Origin: Undaria pinnatifida
Taxonomy: Eukaryota > Sar > Phaeophyceae > Laminariales > Alariaceae
Reading direction: 5' to 3'
DNA: 64,000 nucleotides
Assembly: GCA_012845835.1 (NCBI GenBank)
Contig: JABAKD010000026.1
Coordinates: 1,492,046 to 1,556,045, forward strand
The position numbers and the translations under genes are program-made. Positions within the stretch are counted from its first letter, which is position 1. The number at the start of each line of letters is the position of its first letter. Of this stretch, positions 22,101 to 34,429 are shown in pieces. The notes under the pieces are model-generated. The model was not told the DNA's origin. It saw only the letters and a program-made list of their open reading frames with translations, and ran no database searches.

Positions 22101-23425
22101 ACTCTCGAAATTTTCCGGCGTTGCCCGGACCAGTCTTGTAGGTGACCACTACCCCATTTACTATTGCTAAACGTATCCTATTCGAATTCCATGTACTCTT
22201 GTCATTTTCTTAAAATGAAAGTAAAACCTGCAAGATATCTCAGTCCGAAACTTTCTTCAATATACTCGTCGGTCGCGCGTGACATCAAACCTTAGGGTGC
22301 CATTGGATTCCGTCTACCGAATGCCGGTACAAATCCTTGCGGAGGCGCAGGAGTTTGTGGCGCAAGAGTTGGCATCTTCCAGAACGGCACATGAGCTGAC
22401 CAAGTGGAGCGGGGCGTTTCACTGGATAGACGATGACTCCTCCGCCTCGACGTACTTTGAGCTGCAGGCCGCGCTTCCCGCTTGCATGGACGGGTGAGAG
22501 CTCCAAGAAAATATGCGTTGTACGAGGCAGAGACATGAAACTCCTGGATAAGGCTTTGCGTTTCGTTCATTTGGTCTCAGCATAAGGGCGTTCCTGAAAA
22601 AGAGAATAGCGCACACACCACACCCCCAGGAATCAGAATGGAAACCCAACCGGAGCGTTGTCATCACAGGACGAAACAAAACAATACCGGTAGCATTTTT
22701 TCAAAGTATTAATTTCAGTTAGTTTGTTTTTAAGAACCCCCCCCCCCGCCCCTGCCCCTGTCTACTTAGCGAAAAACACATATGCGGCATGTCAATTTGT
22801 ATTTTTTCGGGCGCCCTTGCTCGGGGACTTTTTTGTTTTGTGGCTCAAATGAACTCGGTCGACGGATGTTGTACGCTATGTGCCCACGCGCGGTATTTAG
22901 AGCAACCGAAGCGCATCGAGTATGAGTTTTCGTCTTTTTTTTTGCGGTGAAATTGATTTAGTGCGTTTTCGCTCTGTGCACGTGAACATGCCACAGTATC
23001 TGTCGCCCACCCGTACCAGCTTGTCCCGCCGAACCCTCCGCTCCAGTGGTGGCAGTAACCGGTATGTGGGAATGTTATCCCACAGTTCCTCTCGGCATGA
23101 AAAGCTCACAGTAAAGCGTTAGGTTAAAGTGTTTCCCTCAATCCTAACCCCCGCCCGTTGTCAAAGGATCGCGTTGGTGGCGTGCAAGACGTACGCACGA
23201 GGGCTGATCTTCATAACTGTGTACCAGGAGAACTCCTTCTACATAGTCATGCAGGAAGGAGAGGGTGATCAGGTGCGACCCTTTTCGTCGGCATGGTGTT
23301 CAGGAGCGACACAAAACAACGGCAACGCAACCCCGAGCATTAGCCCTCCTTTCCTATACAGAAAAACCCTTGCTAAACCCTTGCTCCCTACGGCTAGATG
23401 CGAAAGCCTTGCCTATCTGAGCTAA
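19138..23425 (+). CDS. Gene P1: unrecognised protein, paralogue of P2
   Basis: I do not recognise the family. Four exons are proposed: 19138-19350 (ATG at 19138), 20010-20164, 22296-22493 and 23167-23425. All have GT-AG introns and agreeing phases. Exon 1 is acidic and ends QTYIVRKQDQLRDQGRNRQ. Exon 2 reads VLFRCGNWCYTGVVSF and later ITLKDIPRAVPMLQRQQ. Exon 3 contains ILAEAQEFVAQEL and FHWIDDDSSASTYFELQ. Exon 4 contains ALVACKTYARG and SFYIVMQEGEGDQ. These blocks match, in order, the blocks of P2 at 24.1-27.5 kb, which is strong evidence that both are real. In exon 4 a donor after 23272 would also be in phase; reading through instead gives a stop at 23425. The 2.1-kb intron 2 is filled with repeats. 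No signal peptide or membrane helix is obvious. Confidence 0.55.
21096..21240. repeat. AATAGTGCCGG repeats, third cluster (in P1 intron 2)
   Basis: It contains AGTAGTGCCGCTGAATAGTGCCACTTC, ATAGTGCCAGTG, AATAGTGCCGGTGCCCTGAATAATGCCGG and related words. These are more diverged and mostly in one orientation. Confidence 0.7.
21240..21920. repeat. GC-rich quasi-palindromic minisatellite, second array
   Basis: Two blocks (about 21260-21540 and 21680-21905) are built from words such as CGCGGGCGCCCA, GCGGGTGCCCGC and CCCGCGGGAACGCCCGCG. They are separated by about 140 bp of ordinary sequence. The style resembles the 5.0-6.05 kb array (CCGCGG cores) but the unit is different. Confidence 0.65.
22000..22045 (+). 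repeat. Diverged copy of the ~50-bp LCKL repeat
   Basis: The plus strand reads NCGFDKVKAPLCKLR in the frame that matches the minus-strand frame of the other copies. It is the most diverged of the eight copies at DNA level, yet the Cys, Phe-Asp and LCKLR positions are kept. Confidence 0.4.
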
Positions 23426-23648
23426 AAACATCGATCGATTACACAGCCTATGGGTAAGAATTTCAACACAAAAACCTTGCGAAAGAAACGGCTGTACCCA
23501 TGTACCCGTTCCGTTTGCATGCCATTGAAGTTTGACGCATGCCCTCCACGCCCGCCACACCCATCGACCGCACTGGGATAGGCCCTCCTGGACATCCGAT
23601 TTCCGGATGTTTCTTACCACGGGCAGGGACTACACCTCAGGTCCTACA

Positions 23649-26600
23649 ATGACACAAGATGCCCGTGGCGGAAGCTTACTCTTTGGCACTCCATCAAACC
23701 ATGTGAGTGGTTGCCAATTTTATTTCGACGTCCAGGGAAACGTCTCGGAACGAGTTGTAGAGTTCCCCTGGCAGCTCTAAGGGCTTGAAATCCCCGAAGG
23801 GGTGGGGCTAACCTGGCAGCTCCACTAGTTTACAGTCTCCGACAGGGGTGAAGGGCGCAAGTAGGAGCATCGTGATTACGGGCAATCTGTTCATTGCTCC
23901 GCCCACCCCCCGCATCTCTCGCCTGTGCCGCTCGCAAACTCTCCCAAAAACGGGTGTCGTCAACCGCATTTTTGACGGTCAGCGGCCGCGAGTCAGGCGG
24001 CGGAGGCGGAGGCGGAAGCGGCACAAGGGTGCTGTCGGTCTCCGTCAAAGCCGCAGACCACAAACCTCACCTCGACGTCCTACATGCAGACATACGTCAT
24101 CATGAAGCCGACGGGGACAGACACATTCGGCACCAACGACGCTTACCGGGATGTCCTGTTCAGGTGAGAGAAAACATCGAAACTACGGACCGAATCATGT
24201 TGTAGGATGCTGTTATCCTTCACGGGGAGAAAGGCAACGGGTGAGGGGGGGCGGTCGCCTATGCGCCAGGTCTCTTTGATGACAAAGAAAAAGGGAACAG
24301 GGGCGCTTCCCTGGCTCGAACTCACGTTCCACGGATTCAAATCGCATCCATGCTACATGACCAATTATCCCGAAAATGTTCGTGGCTCCTTTCCTAGTGG
24401 TATCATTTGTTCCAATTTCCTGACGAAATCCACATTGAATTTGTTTCATCTGCCGTCTAATCGACGAGAAACGATTAATTACTCTTCCAACGCTCCTCAC
24501 AGGAAGCTCCGTACACCAACGCGTAAGCTATCGATTTCCACCGGATCCAGTCGGGTGATATTTTCCACCTCCGGTTGCGGGCGTGCTAATTTACCGTAGT
24601 GTCAACAGTGATCCCCGTACGCAATATACATGGTTCAGGCACGGGCCGTGGCTCTCCTCCATATGCGTTGCCGTTGGAGGTATAAGAAGGTACCGACACC
24701 GACTGCCGCGCTCGTCTGGATGGTGACAATCTTCCTATTGGTTACTGGACTAACCCCTTCGGTACTGCACCCACGTTCATAAGGGGAAACTACTCGGAGG
24801 GAGTTGGTATGGGTCATTTTTGCCGCGATAAAAGGGTTAAGAGTCGGCCATATCGCAAGGGAACGGTGTTTTACGCGGTCGATTTTGTTAAGCTTGTGAA
24901 TGACTACAGGGAGTCCATTCAAACCCAAACGCCACCCGACACCGTCGGACTGTGCCTTTGCCGTGGTTGCTGACGACCGACCGACATCGTCGGGCTGTCC
25001 ATGTGCCGTCGTTGCTGTGGCACTAGGTTCGGGAGCTGGTGCTACAGCGGAACGGTGCAACTGACGCCTACCCTTTCGCTGGCGGATATTCCACACGTAA
25101 TCCCGGCCCTGCGCATGCAGCAGACCAAGCTCGATTTTATGTGTGACGTTGCCAAGGTGAGTCGTCCTTGCGTCACCAAACTTATCGCGAGTGTTTCGTC
25201 TGGTGATTCCACTGGGATTGAGTCGCCTGGTCGATGGAGTTGCTGTTGGCCGGCAAACGGGGATTTTTTTTCCTGCTATTATGTTGTGCCTGCATCGAGT
25301 GGCTTCCCGAGGCATTTGCTGTCGTACGTGTCCATTTGTTTTTTGGCGAGCGATCCGTAGCCTTTCCCGAGGGTTGCAACCACCCCGGCGTCCTCTAGAA
25401 GCAGATACAGCGCCCGAACGAAAAAAACACAAAGCTCGCGGTACGATGAAGGTATGCACGGCTCGGCCATGGAAGACCAAACGCAAGCCCAGTGAAGACG
25501 ACGGACCACCCACTCGATCTCGCTGCTTCACTTTTGGTCACCCGCCCCTCTGACCGCCACAGAATGTACCTACCTTTCGCGCTTGTTACCTGTGTTGGTA
25601 TTTTTTCGTCGCAGATGCCATCGAAGTCACCGTTTGCTGCCCCATTGGAGCGCATGCTACGACTGATACCTCTCATGGAGGAGCAAGTGGCTGCGTCGGA
25701 AGAGGTGTTGGCCGACCTTTTGGAGAAGCTCTCGGACATGGTGAGTCAGGCAGGAGCTTGTCTGAATATTACGCTTGTACAGATAATGTGCATGTGTTGA
25801 AGCTTATTGGTTCAGGTTCCATCGCACCTTTTCAGCTCCGCCCACGTTTTCGGGGACAAACTAGTTGAAGTTCGAAAAGAGGGTAGGGTTGTGTTTGCAG
25901 TGGTAGAAGGGTTAAGGTTGGGACGAGCGGGCGGGGCTGATGAGCTTTGGGACGACAAATAAGAAAATATTTACCGAGAGCGTGCTATTAGAAGTGCTGT
26001 TGTCTTTAGGTCACCGTCCCGGCCGGGCACCCCTCAAGGTTCTAGTCCGAGCGAGTGACCGGTCAGTACCGAAGCAGTACCATAAGAACTTTCAATAGGG
26101 GGCGTTATACATGCACGGGGGGGTCGGGTAGGGAATTCAGTAGGGGTCAGTAGGGGTCGATTTCGCGAATGTCGTGCGTGGGTCGCGGCGTTTAAGGTGT
26201 GTGCCTAGATGGACGGGGAGAACAACAGGACGTGCTAACGCTCTACCGCCGGGCGAGAAACCCTCTACCTGCTGGGAGAAGCGTTTGAGCTATCAATCAA
26301 TCTTATGGCCTAGCCTGGGATGCTAAAGTCCAGAGTTTTATGTCTAGTCTATGGTGCTGAGCAGAACAAAACATTCGTTCTGCTGACAAACGCACCGGAT
26401 AATGATCTAGCGCATTCGATGCTTAATGTCGGTGCCAAAGGTCGCATACATGCGTCAAGAAGAACTGTTTCAGGTGGTTCTGCCAAGCGCTGAATTCATG
26501 AGAAATTCGTAAGTCACTTCTTAGAAGAGGCGCACCGTATGCATTCATGGCAGGGGCTGGAAGACAGCGTGTCGTCTTGGTTCGACGGCGACAGCATGCA

Positions 26601-29600
26601 AAGTTTCTTCGAGTTTCAGGTGAAAAGGGTGATGCCTTAGGCTCGTCGGCGATTATAGAACGGTGTGGATTATGGGAAGCGTGAAAAACAATCCTCGGGT
26701 GGCGTACAGGGCGACTGTTTTCTGCATATCACCCCGTTGGTAGTGCTGTCTTGCCGTTCTGATTTTGACGCAAACCTGAGGCTATGGCGGTATGTGAGGT
26801 AACGCTGGTCGGGCCAACAAATGTCGTCGTGCGTTGCTGCGGCACCTCATCGACCCCCTGCTTGATAAGTCAACGGTGAAAACTTCTGTCGCCTGCAAGA
26901 AAGCCTAATCAACCCCCGATCGATCGCTCACTGTCAACAACGATAGAAAATCGGGACACAAAGGGGGAAAGTGAAACTCGCCAAAGAGGCATACATCGCC
27001 AACAGCAGAGCGGGCCTGCGAATCCTCGACGGGCGTTTACCGAGAAAAAACGGGTCTTCTCTCTGTCGAGACATCGATCCCACACTCACGAGCCCGGGTT
27101 GCAAGTTTGGCTGCAAAACAATGTGTGCTCGTTTGTCGACAAGGGTGTGCCAATCGCTCGGTTTCTCCTACGAGCGCCCCGTCGCCGCTCGTTGCGCCCC
27201 CGTTGATAGTATCTAGATGGCAATCCTCAAGAAACGTCAACCAGGTCGGTTGTGTTGATTGGTTGATTGGTTGGCTGGTTGGTTGGAGTCGGTTGCTGGT
27301 TTGTCGAATGGCTAGGTGTATTCCGTCCGCTTCTCTGCGCTTCGTGGCCTCACCCTCCCGCCACCCCTCACTCGATACGGTACACTCGGAATAACCTTGC
27401 TCTACGCAGACGGCACCAACGGCAGAGACGAAAGAGGTGTTCCGTGGGGTGGATTTGGTCGCTTGCAAGTCTTACTCTGCCCGAGGAGTGGTTACGATCG
27501 GGATGTGGTTCGGCGACTCCTTCTTCGTCGTTTTAGGAGAAGGGGGTGAAGAGCAGCCGCTGCTAGATTCTAGGTGGGATGTAACTATTAATAGGACGTG
27601 GTATGTGCATGGCACGGCGTTGCCGTAGATCGTGCAGAGTGCCCACAAGAAAGGTGAATACTGAGGACGGGTTACATTTCTGAATTGTCTAAGGATTGTT
27701 TTATAGTTTTTTTTTTACTGTTTTTTCGCCTCGTGATGTGTGCCGGGTGCGTGCGTGCACCGATCGTTGTACACGCATGCAACTGTGTCGTAAGCCTGGC
27801 GGCTTGTTTTCATCTGGTGACGGTAGTGACGCCGAACAGTCTCATGTTAGCGCACCATTTAGACCAAGGATTGGTATGGTGATATTCTTCTCGAGAATAG
27901 CTTAAATTTAGCAGTGTATGATCTGCGTTGCCTTGTGGAATGTTGTAGCTGCACTGTGCGTGGGCACTGTTGGAGGCAAACAGAGCTGTCTCCTGCATCC
28001 GGTTGCTTGTGGCGACGAAGGCGCGTCATGCGTTTCACGGTCCCTAACTCCTCCGCCCGCGTCAAGGTTTCCGAACGTGTCGGCAAAGGGGAGAGGGTAC
28101 CAGATCCGCGCACTGGCAAACGGGGTGGAAGGGTGGGAGGAGCTGAGGAAGGTGGCGGTGTGGCAGACAGCGGCGGCGCTGCAGCTGGAAATGGAAACGA
28201 AGATGATCAAGGCAAGAATCGGTGTGGGGAACAAAAATTCGCCAAAATATGTTTCACCACAAATGGCTGCGCGCAGGGTGCATGTACGCACCCACTTCCT
28301 GCCGTAGGGAGCACTACTGCTGTTGACAATGCATCATGCAGTTGGAGTTGAAAGCCAAGAGAGGAACACCACTTACATGTGGAGGGCAAAGTGTTGCTGA
28401 GAATCTTCCCTCGCGCTTGTAGCATCTGCGTCTTCCCATCCGGGTCCGTAAGACATCAGCTAGTCTCCTGATGTTCGTGCTAATATTGTCTCGCGACGAT
28501 ATCCGGATGGTGCTGTGACACGAAAACAGTGCCGGCGGGCCACCAAAAAAACGTCGTAGCTCCGACTGTATATACTGGTAGTGTGCAAGCGGTGCTTTAA
28601 CAAGTCGTCTGCGAGAGACCCGTAATGCCGAGGCGATTTAGCATAGTTACATGTCACCCGCCCCGCTGTTACCGTTTCCTGGCATATCAAGTCTAACCCG
28701 AAACCTGCCCAAAACAGGCCGGGGAAAAAGAGAGCGCAGAGAAGAATGCGTCAGGTGGGGACCGGGGCGTGGACGGGAGCGGGCGCAAAGACATTTCCTC
28801 CGAACTGGCTAAAACGGCAATGGAGCGTACTGCCGAGTCGGGATCTTGGGCAAGTGGAGGGGCACGCGGTGAAACAGCTAGTCGGGACGGAGGGAGTGGC
28901 GGAGGATTCGCAGCAGGTGCAGTGCGTCACGCCATCATATCAATATAATTACTCGGGGGACGAAAATTATTTCAATCCAGACTTGACCCAGAAGAAAAAA
29001 TAATACTATTGGCTGCGAGTGGCCAAAGTTTCTAGGTATACCACACTTGGCTCCGAGCGGCGAAAGTTTGTAGGTATCCTCTTTTCTGAATCTCGTTTAC
29101 CTCATATTCGAATCCGTGCCCTTTGGTGCAGCGCAACACACGTAAGTTAAACGACGTTATTTTCTGCTGTGCATCTCGCATATTGGGAGCACGCGTACAC
29201 AACTGTGGTGCAATGCGGTGCACCATCAATGGACAGATAGCACACGCAACACCGGAATATGCTGCCCTTGCTGACCACGGCATTTTTCGCGTCTAAACGC
29301 AACGATCGTAGCCTTACGTTTTTCTATCATTGAGTCTGTCGCTGTAGTAAGGCACCCGTCCGTCGATCAGATCGGTTTAACAGCCTCGACATTCCTCCGT
29401 ATATCCCACCGTAGACACACCTTGCGCCTCTGAAAGAAAATGCGTTGGTTCGCAGGAGAAGCCAGCTGTGTTCGTCTAATCCCCCTGCCTGTGGTCGCGC
29501 CTCCTCCCCCGATGCCCGAAACTTGTTTGTAGCATTGGCCGGCGTGACTGGGGGGGGTAGCGTGCTAGCAGAGCCGAAGGATTCGAGTATGGGACATGGA

Positions 29601-31352
29601 CACCTCGCGGGAGGCGAAACTTTAAGGGCGGGGGCGACGGAGGCAGGCGCTAGGGGCAATGATGGACCGGAAATGGGGGCGGGGAGAAAAGAGGTCAAGA
29701 GGCTGGAGGAAAGCAGCGAACGGGAACCCGCAGGTGACTGGTATTTCGGTGAAAGAAGCAGATTTGCAACCCCTTGCCTGATTTTGGTCTTGGGGTTCAA
29801 CCCATGCAATCCATTGCAGCGGTTCGCAGCGGTGGCCACACACTAAGCCCTATCGTGATACACATCGTCGAACACCGTGGCACTGTGTCAATGCGTTTGC
29901 TTGTTATGAGGGGGCTCCGAAACAGGGCGTGGGATAAAATTTGCAGACGTAACGGCACCGAACAATGCGCGGGATATTGAAGTTCAGTCTATACAATGGA
30001 ACCGCAATAATGCGTGCACACTCCGCGTTGTGCAGGAAGAATCCTCAAACGTAAGGGGTTAGTCGTGGGTAAATTTCATTCAGTACGCGACCATACGCAT
30101 CAAGGATTGCATCTGGGTGTTTCTGATTAAATGCAAATTTCCCAACCTCTATCCTCGCTTCTTCTCCTTTTATGAAGGGCTCCTACATCTTCAGTATCCA
30201 AGCGCAAGCACGACGGGGGCTGTATATACCTTGGCCCACAGTCCAACAAAATCGTTGGAATGTGCTTTACATTTACTTGTCACTACGCCCACAACCCTTA
30301 CTCCAATCGCATGGGAAAAATTATCGGAATGAAGATGCAACGCGGAGGTCTGTGAACTATCAAGTTGACCAAGTCGTAAAAAACACTACTGATTTCGTAC
30401 CATATCGGTGTGGCGGCCGGATGAGTTACAGCTATCCATGATGCGTCGAAAAAGAGAACAAGCTTGGTGCAGACCCCTGAACCGTTACCGTACCCCTATT
30501 TGAACCTCCTCAGACGACAAGGTTGAAGCACCGGATGACGCCGAAGGCCATCACGCCGCGGCAAAAGCCCTGACTAACACCAAGGTAGGCTGCACGGTGC
30601 AGAGGGATGCGTGAGCGGAAACTGTAAAGCTTATCTGACAAACTACCACAGCCGCACCCACCCGTTCTCGGGCCGTTAATGTTTTTTCTTCCAGATTTTT
30701 CTGTGTTCGGAGCGTAATTTGAACGGGTCCTTCAATGGAGAATCAGTGGCAAGTCTAGACGGTTCGTGACAGAGATCCTCAACGAGATAAAGCATAGTTT
30801 TACTCGTAGGACGAAAGTGTGCCATGACGTCACTGATGTTGTCTAGCAATGTAAGAGTGCCTATTGAGACAGTGGTCTAGCGGACAACAAGAACTGTTGA
30901 CACTTCTGCAAAAACCTCTCAACAAACTAAAAAGAATCCGACACGTGTCGTCGGCAAGACTCCCAGCCAGTAGCATCGCACTTGAGCGTCCAGTGCAACT
31001 CTCAGGAGTAGTTCTTGCTCTTCTTACAGAGTAAGTATTGCTCCTTTTACAGGCAGTCAGTGCTTCTCTTACGGTGCAGATACTTCTCCTCTATCAGACC
31101 AATCACTGTCGCGACGTAAATTGCTCGTTTCCACAGCGTATTCCCAAAATGTCGGAGCCTCAGTGCTATGAGTGTGGTTTGCCTTCCGTCTTCCCGCAGG
31201 TTGCTCTTCCACACCACCTGACGCCTATGGCCGGGTTAGAGGACAAACTCAAAAAAATGCGCACGGACATGCAGCACGAGAGTGGGAGCGCACCTTGGGA
31301 CGCGTTCGGTAGACCCCGGGCTGCCCTCCTCGGGGCCAAGCCGCATAAATAG
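23649..31352 (+). CDS. Gene P2: unrecognised protein, paralogue of P1 with extra low-complexity tail
   Basis: The family is not recognised. Eleven exons are proposed: 23649-23702, 24051-24163, 25027-25156, 25615-25740, 26554-26619, 27428-27545, 28089-28211, 28740-28916, 29569-29733, 30514-30584 and 31200-31352. Phases agree and the sum is 1296 nt (431 residues). Exons 2-6 mirror P1: TYVIMKPTGTDTF, DVLFRFGSWCYSGTV, SLADIPHVIPALRMQQ, SSWFDGDSMQSFFEFQ, DLVACKSYSARG and SFFVVLGEG. P1 exon 3 corresponds to P2 exons 4-5. Exons 7-9 encode a Gly/Ala/Glu/Asp-rich segment, and the last exon is charged (GLEDKLKKMRTDMQHE) and ends GRPRAALLGAKPHK. Exon 7 seems to end at a GC donor (CAAG|GCAAGA). Least certain are exon 1, the acceptor of exon 6 (AGAG|ACG) and the acceptor of exon 9, where TTTGTAG|CATTGG fits equally well. 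Confidence 0.55.
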
Positions 31353-32599
31353 GAACCAATTGGCGAGATACGCGTCTGTGGGCGTGTTGTCGCTGCGGGG
31401 GGCTTAACGCGTCCCTCTGGAAGGACCCGCCAGAGTTAGTTTGCTTTGAGATTTAGTGCGTTGTGCTTTGCGGTGATGTTTTCGCCAAAAGCCTTGTTAT
31501 CGCTGTACGCGAGAGAACGGCCGTGAGGTAGAATGCAAGTTAGATAACAACAAATACGTAGAATTTGCGGGAAGGGGGGAGCGGGGAATGTACTATACAC
31601 AACGCTGAACATTATGGGCCGTTTTTGAGGTGTCGGTAGTAGCTGATGGTCCGAATGCAACGTTCAACGCAAGCAGTTGTTCGGTCGTCGTTGCGCGGGT
31701 TATCATCTAATCGTGTGATTATGCTTATTTCATGTTTTCCAGGGGGGCGTGTTGTGATGTGTGCTCCACCTGGACGCAACCCATCGTATGTATAGGTTTT
31801 CATTTTCATCTGAGCTGAGCCTGTCCCGCAAGCAAGAACTACTCGTGACAGAGGATAACGTCGACGTGTCACTAATAACACAATGCTCGCCGAGAAACGC
31901 AAAACGATACAAAAAAAAAAGTTACTGCAGCAGCAACAACAACAGCATCGTTAATAATGCTGACCTCAGTTATGTGTGTCTACACTAAAATCAGTCGGCC
32001 GGGGTGGGGGGATAGACTCCTGTGGCCACGGCTTGTTGTGCGGAACGTCGCCGAGGGTAAAACCTTCCACGATCGAAAATGAAAAATGAGAACCAAAACA
32101 AAAACAAGAACAATGAGGCCTATAGCCCGTGGGATTTTGCCATTCATCATTCGTTATTTATTGCCGACGGCATCTTACGTGTGTTTGAAGGGCCTCGCGG
32201 ATGCACCGTCCTAGGACGCTTCGGCCGCGGCTTCGGCGGGCGTCGGGGGGGGTCATCCCGGAATGGTTTCCCGAAAAAGGGAAAACGTGTCGTCTCGCGC
32301 CGCGATATCTTGCGCTCGTTGCGACAAGAGACTCTAAAGCGTGAAAAGCGCACGGGGCAGAATATGTATCCTTCTACTGTATTATTTAATAAATCAAACA
32401 CGACTTTTTTCATGCAAGGACGTGTTGCGCGTGGTTACCGGGGCCGAAAGCTCCTTCAGAACTGAAAACACGTTTAGGGAAAAAACATTACTTTCAATCC
32501 TCGTTGGGTCATTCCTGCAGTAGTAGTATATTAATAGCGAACAGAAAGAAGCGGTCTACGTTGAAACGCTTACCTGGTACCTGGTATTATTTTAAATCA

Positions 32600-32672
32600 A
32601 TCTGTCTAAACACGTCAGCTGTGAGTTCGATAGATTTGCGGTCGATACTCATCTTTGCAAGCTGCGTGGTAC
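32600..32672 (+). repeat. Copy of the ~50-bp LCKL dispersed repeat
   Basis: The plus strand reads the frame HVSCEFDRFAVDTHLCKLRG. It follows a TACCTGGTACCTGGTATT motif and is followed by GGTACACCTGCC. Confidence 0.6.
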
Positions 32673-33201
32673 ACCTGCCACTCGTTTGTCCTATTATTAT
32701 GGATGTTGTCAGGATGAACATTTTTAAACAGCCAATGATAGTAATAATCAATAATAATGGAGAAGTCAAATAAGACACACGATGTGCGCGAAAATATGTG
32801 GAAGTGACGTCCTTGAAAATTAGTTAAAAAATGTGATAATATAGCTGGAGTAATATAGCTGGAGTGTATTTTCTTTTTTTATAACATATACTTTAAGGTA
32901 TAAGCTTAATTAAGCTTTATTTCATTATACACCAGAGAGAGGCGGTATGTATGATACAACACCCTCCCGAGGAAACACACCACTTCGGACGAATGCCCAA
33001 GCTGGATTCCTCGAGAACGTGTGTGTGGAGCGTGGGCAGACGCGGAGGGCGAACGATATATTTCCGTAACGCCGCTATTAATACTACCCGCATACCGCTC
33101 GTACTGCTGTATGTAATAAATCCGTTGTGCCTGCCCCCCTTGTCGTCGAGGAGGAAAACGGCTCGGGGGCGGTGTCTTGCAATGAATGGGTGGTATACGT
33201 A

Positions 33202-33397
33202 TTGTTGTTGTTGTTGTTGTTGTCGTTGTTCTCACATTAACTCGCATAATCAAGTCCGTGGTCACAGGACAGGCTCCTGTCACTCTGGAGCTGAGGAATA
33301 CCCCAGGGAAAAACACACACAACCCAAGGTGGTACACGCATATATCACAGCTGACGCAATTCATGCCTCCACCAGAAACATATCGTAAAAGTGAAAT
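33202..33397 (-). repeat. Dispersed element ending in (AAC)n, copy 2 (inverted)
   Basis: The reverse complement matches 18127-18300 over about 165 bp with a few substitutions, and ends in a shorter (TTG)n/(AAC)n tract of about 28 bp. The homology stops near 33397, at the AAAGTGAAATCG block. Confidence 0.75.
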
Positions 33398-34429
33398 CGT
33401 ATTATAGGTAGTATGCAGTGGGGGATATGAGGGACGCGTGCCTAGTGAGTATATATCACATAAACAGGCACAGGCCTGCTATTTTCCCTATTCTCTGATA
33501 TCTGTGATGTACCAGGTATTGAGTATGCCTGTGCATGTATTATGTGGACGTGTGCTGGTGTGTGTGCTGGTGTGGACGACGCGTGGAGGCACAGGACGAT
33601 GACAATGTGACTCATTTTCGAACTAACCTACGTAATAAGTGTCGGGATTCGTGCCGGATAATATTTTTCTTGATCATACATAGACTACACTCTGTATCAA
33701 AAAACAACCAACAACGCAGAATCACAACGACGTCACGACGACACAACGAACAACGCAGAATCGTGACAATCGTGACAAAAGGCCTGCCTCGTATGTATAA
33801 ATCACACGCTTCGGAACATTTTGTCGATTTTGTCGTGACTTTTTCACGTACATGATACATGCCAGGCCTCAGGAGAAGCAGCACCTTCTCTGCCGGGCTT
33901 CGCCAAGCATACCAGAAAGGGCAGGCACAGCCTGCCGCACTACTGCTACGTACTAGGCAGCTCCCGAGAACATAATAAACGACACAGGGCGAGTACTCGT
34001 ACGCAGCGCGAGTCGTCCTTCACCGCTGCCCGCTGCGCGTTACATCGACATGCAACGAAACAGGAACATACTCACACTCCAATACTCCGTATTTTTTTAA
34101 TGACTTTTTGGGAGTCCCCGATCCCCTTGCTAACATCCACGAGCGTCGATTCGCCACCCAAACCCCAGCAGTGGCCAAGTTGACAAGTGGAAGCGTAGAC
34201 GTTCAAACGCACAACTGGCTGTCCCTTTCTGCCATCGAAATGCCAGCACGTTCTCCAGGCAGCAGCAGCACTACTGTCGGGACTTGGCGGCGCGAGTAAC
34301 AGCAGAGGATCATCTGTGCCCCGAGTTGATTATTTTCGCCGCGGACCAAGCAGAGCCCGAGACGAGCTGGGCAGACTTGAGAACTTGGATAGAAAGAGCG
34401 GCACCACCAACTATTTCACGGTTGGAGCA

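Larger units (their letters stand above)
31353..34429. other. Intergenic stretch between P2 and IRE1
   Basis: No gene is supported. It contains an LCKL-repeat copy (32600-32672), AT-rich sequence with GCTGGAGTGTATTTT (32850-32930), and the inverted copy of the (AAC)n-tailed element (33202-33397). The last few hundred bases should hold the IRE1 promoter and leader, but no defined element could be recognised. Confidence 0.45.

Noticed and set aside
27918-28307. Frame reading GYQIRALANGVEGWEELRKV over 28.09-28.21 kb
   Set aside because: Attractive by eye, but its phase does not connect to the preceding or following P2 exons; the frame starting ERVPDPRTGKRGG does.
28746-29003. Open frame ending NYFNPDLTQKKK as a P2 terminal exon
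   Set aside because: The neighbouring frame gives an exon (28740-28916) whose phases link to both sides and whose composition suits the P2 tail better.
32079-32465. 128-residue plus-strand open frame
   Set aside because: No recognisable motif, no paralogue in the window and no clear splice context; insufficient to call a gene.
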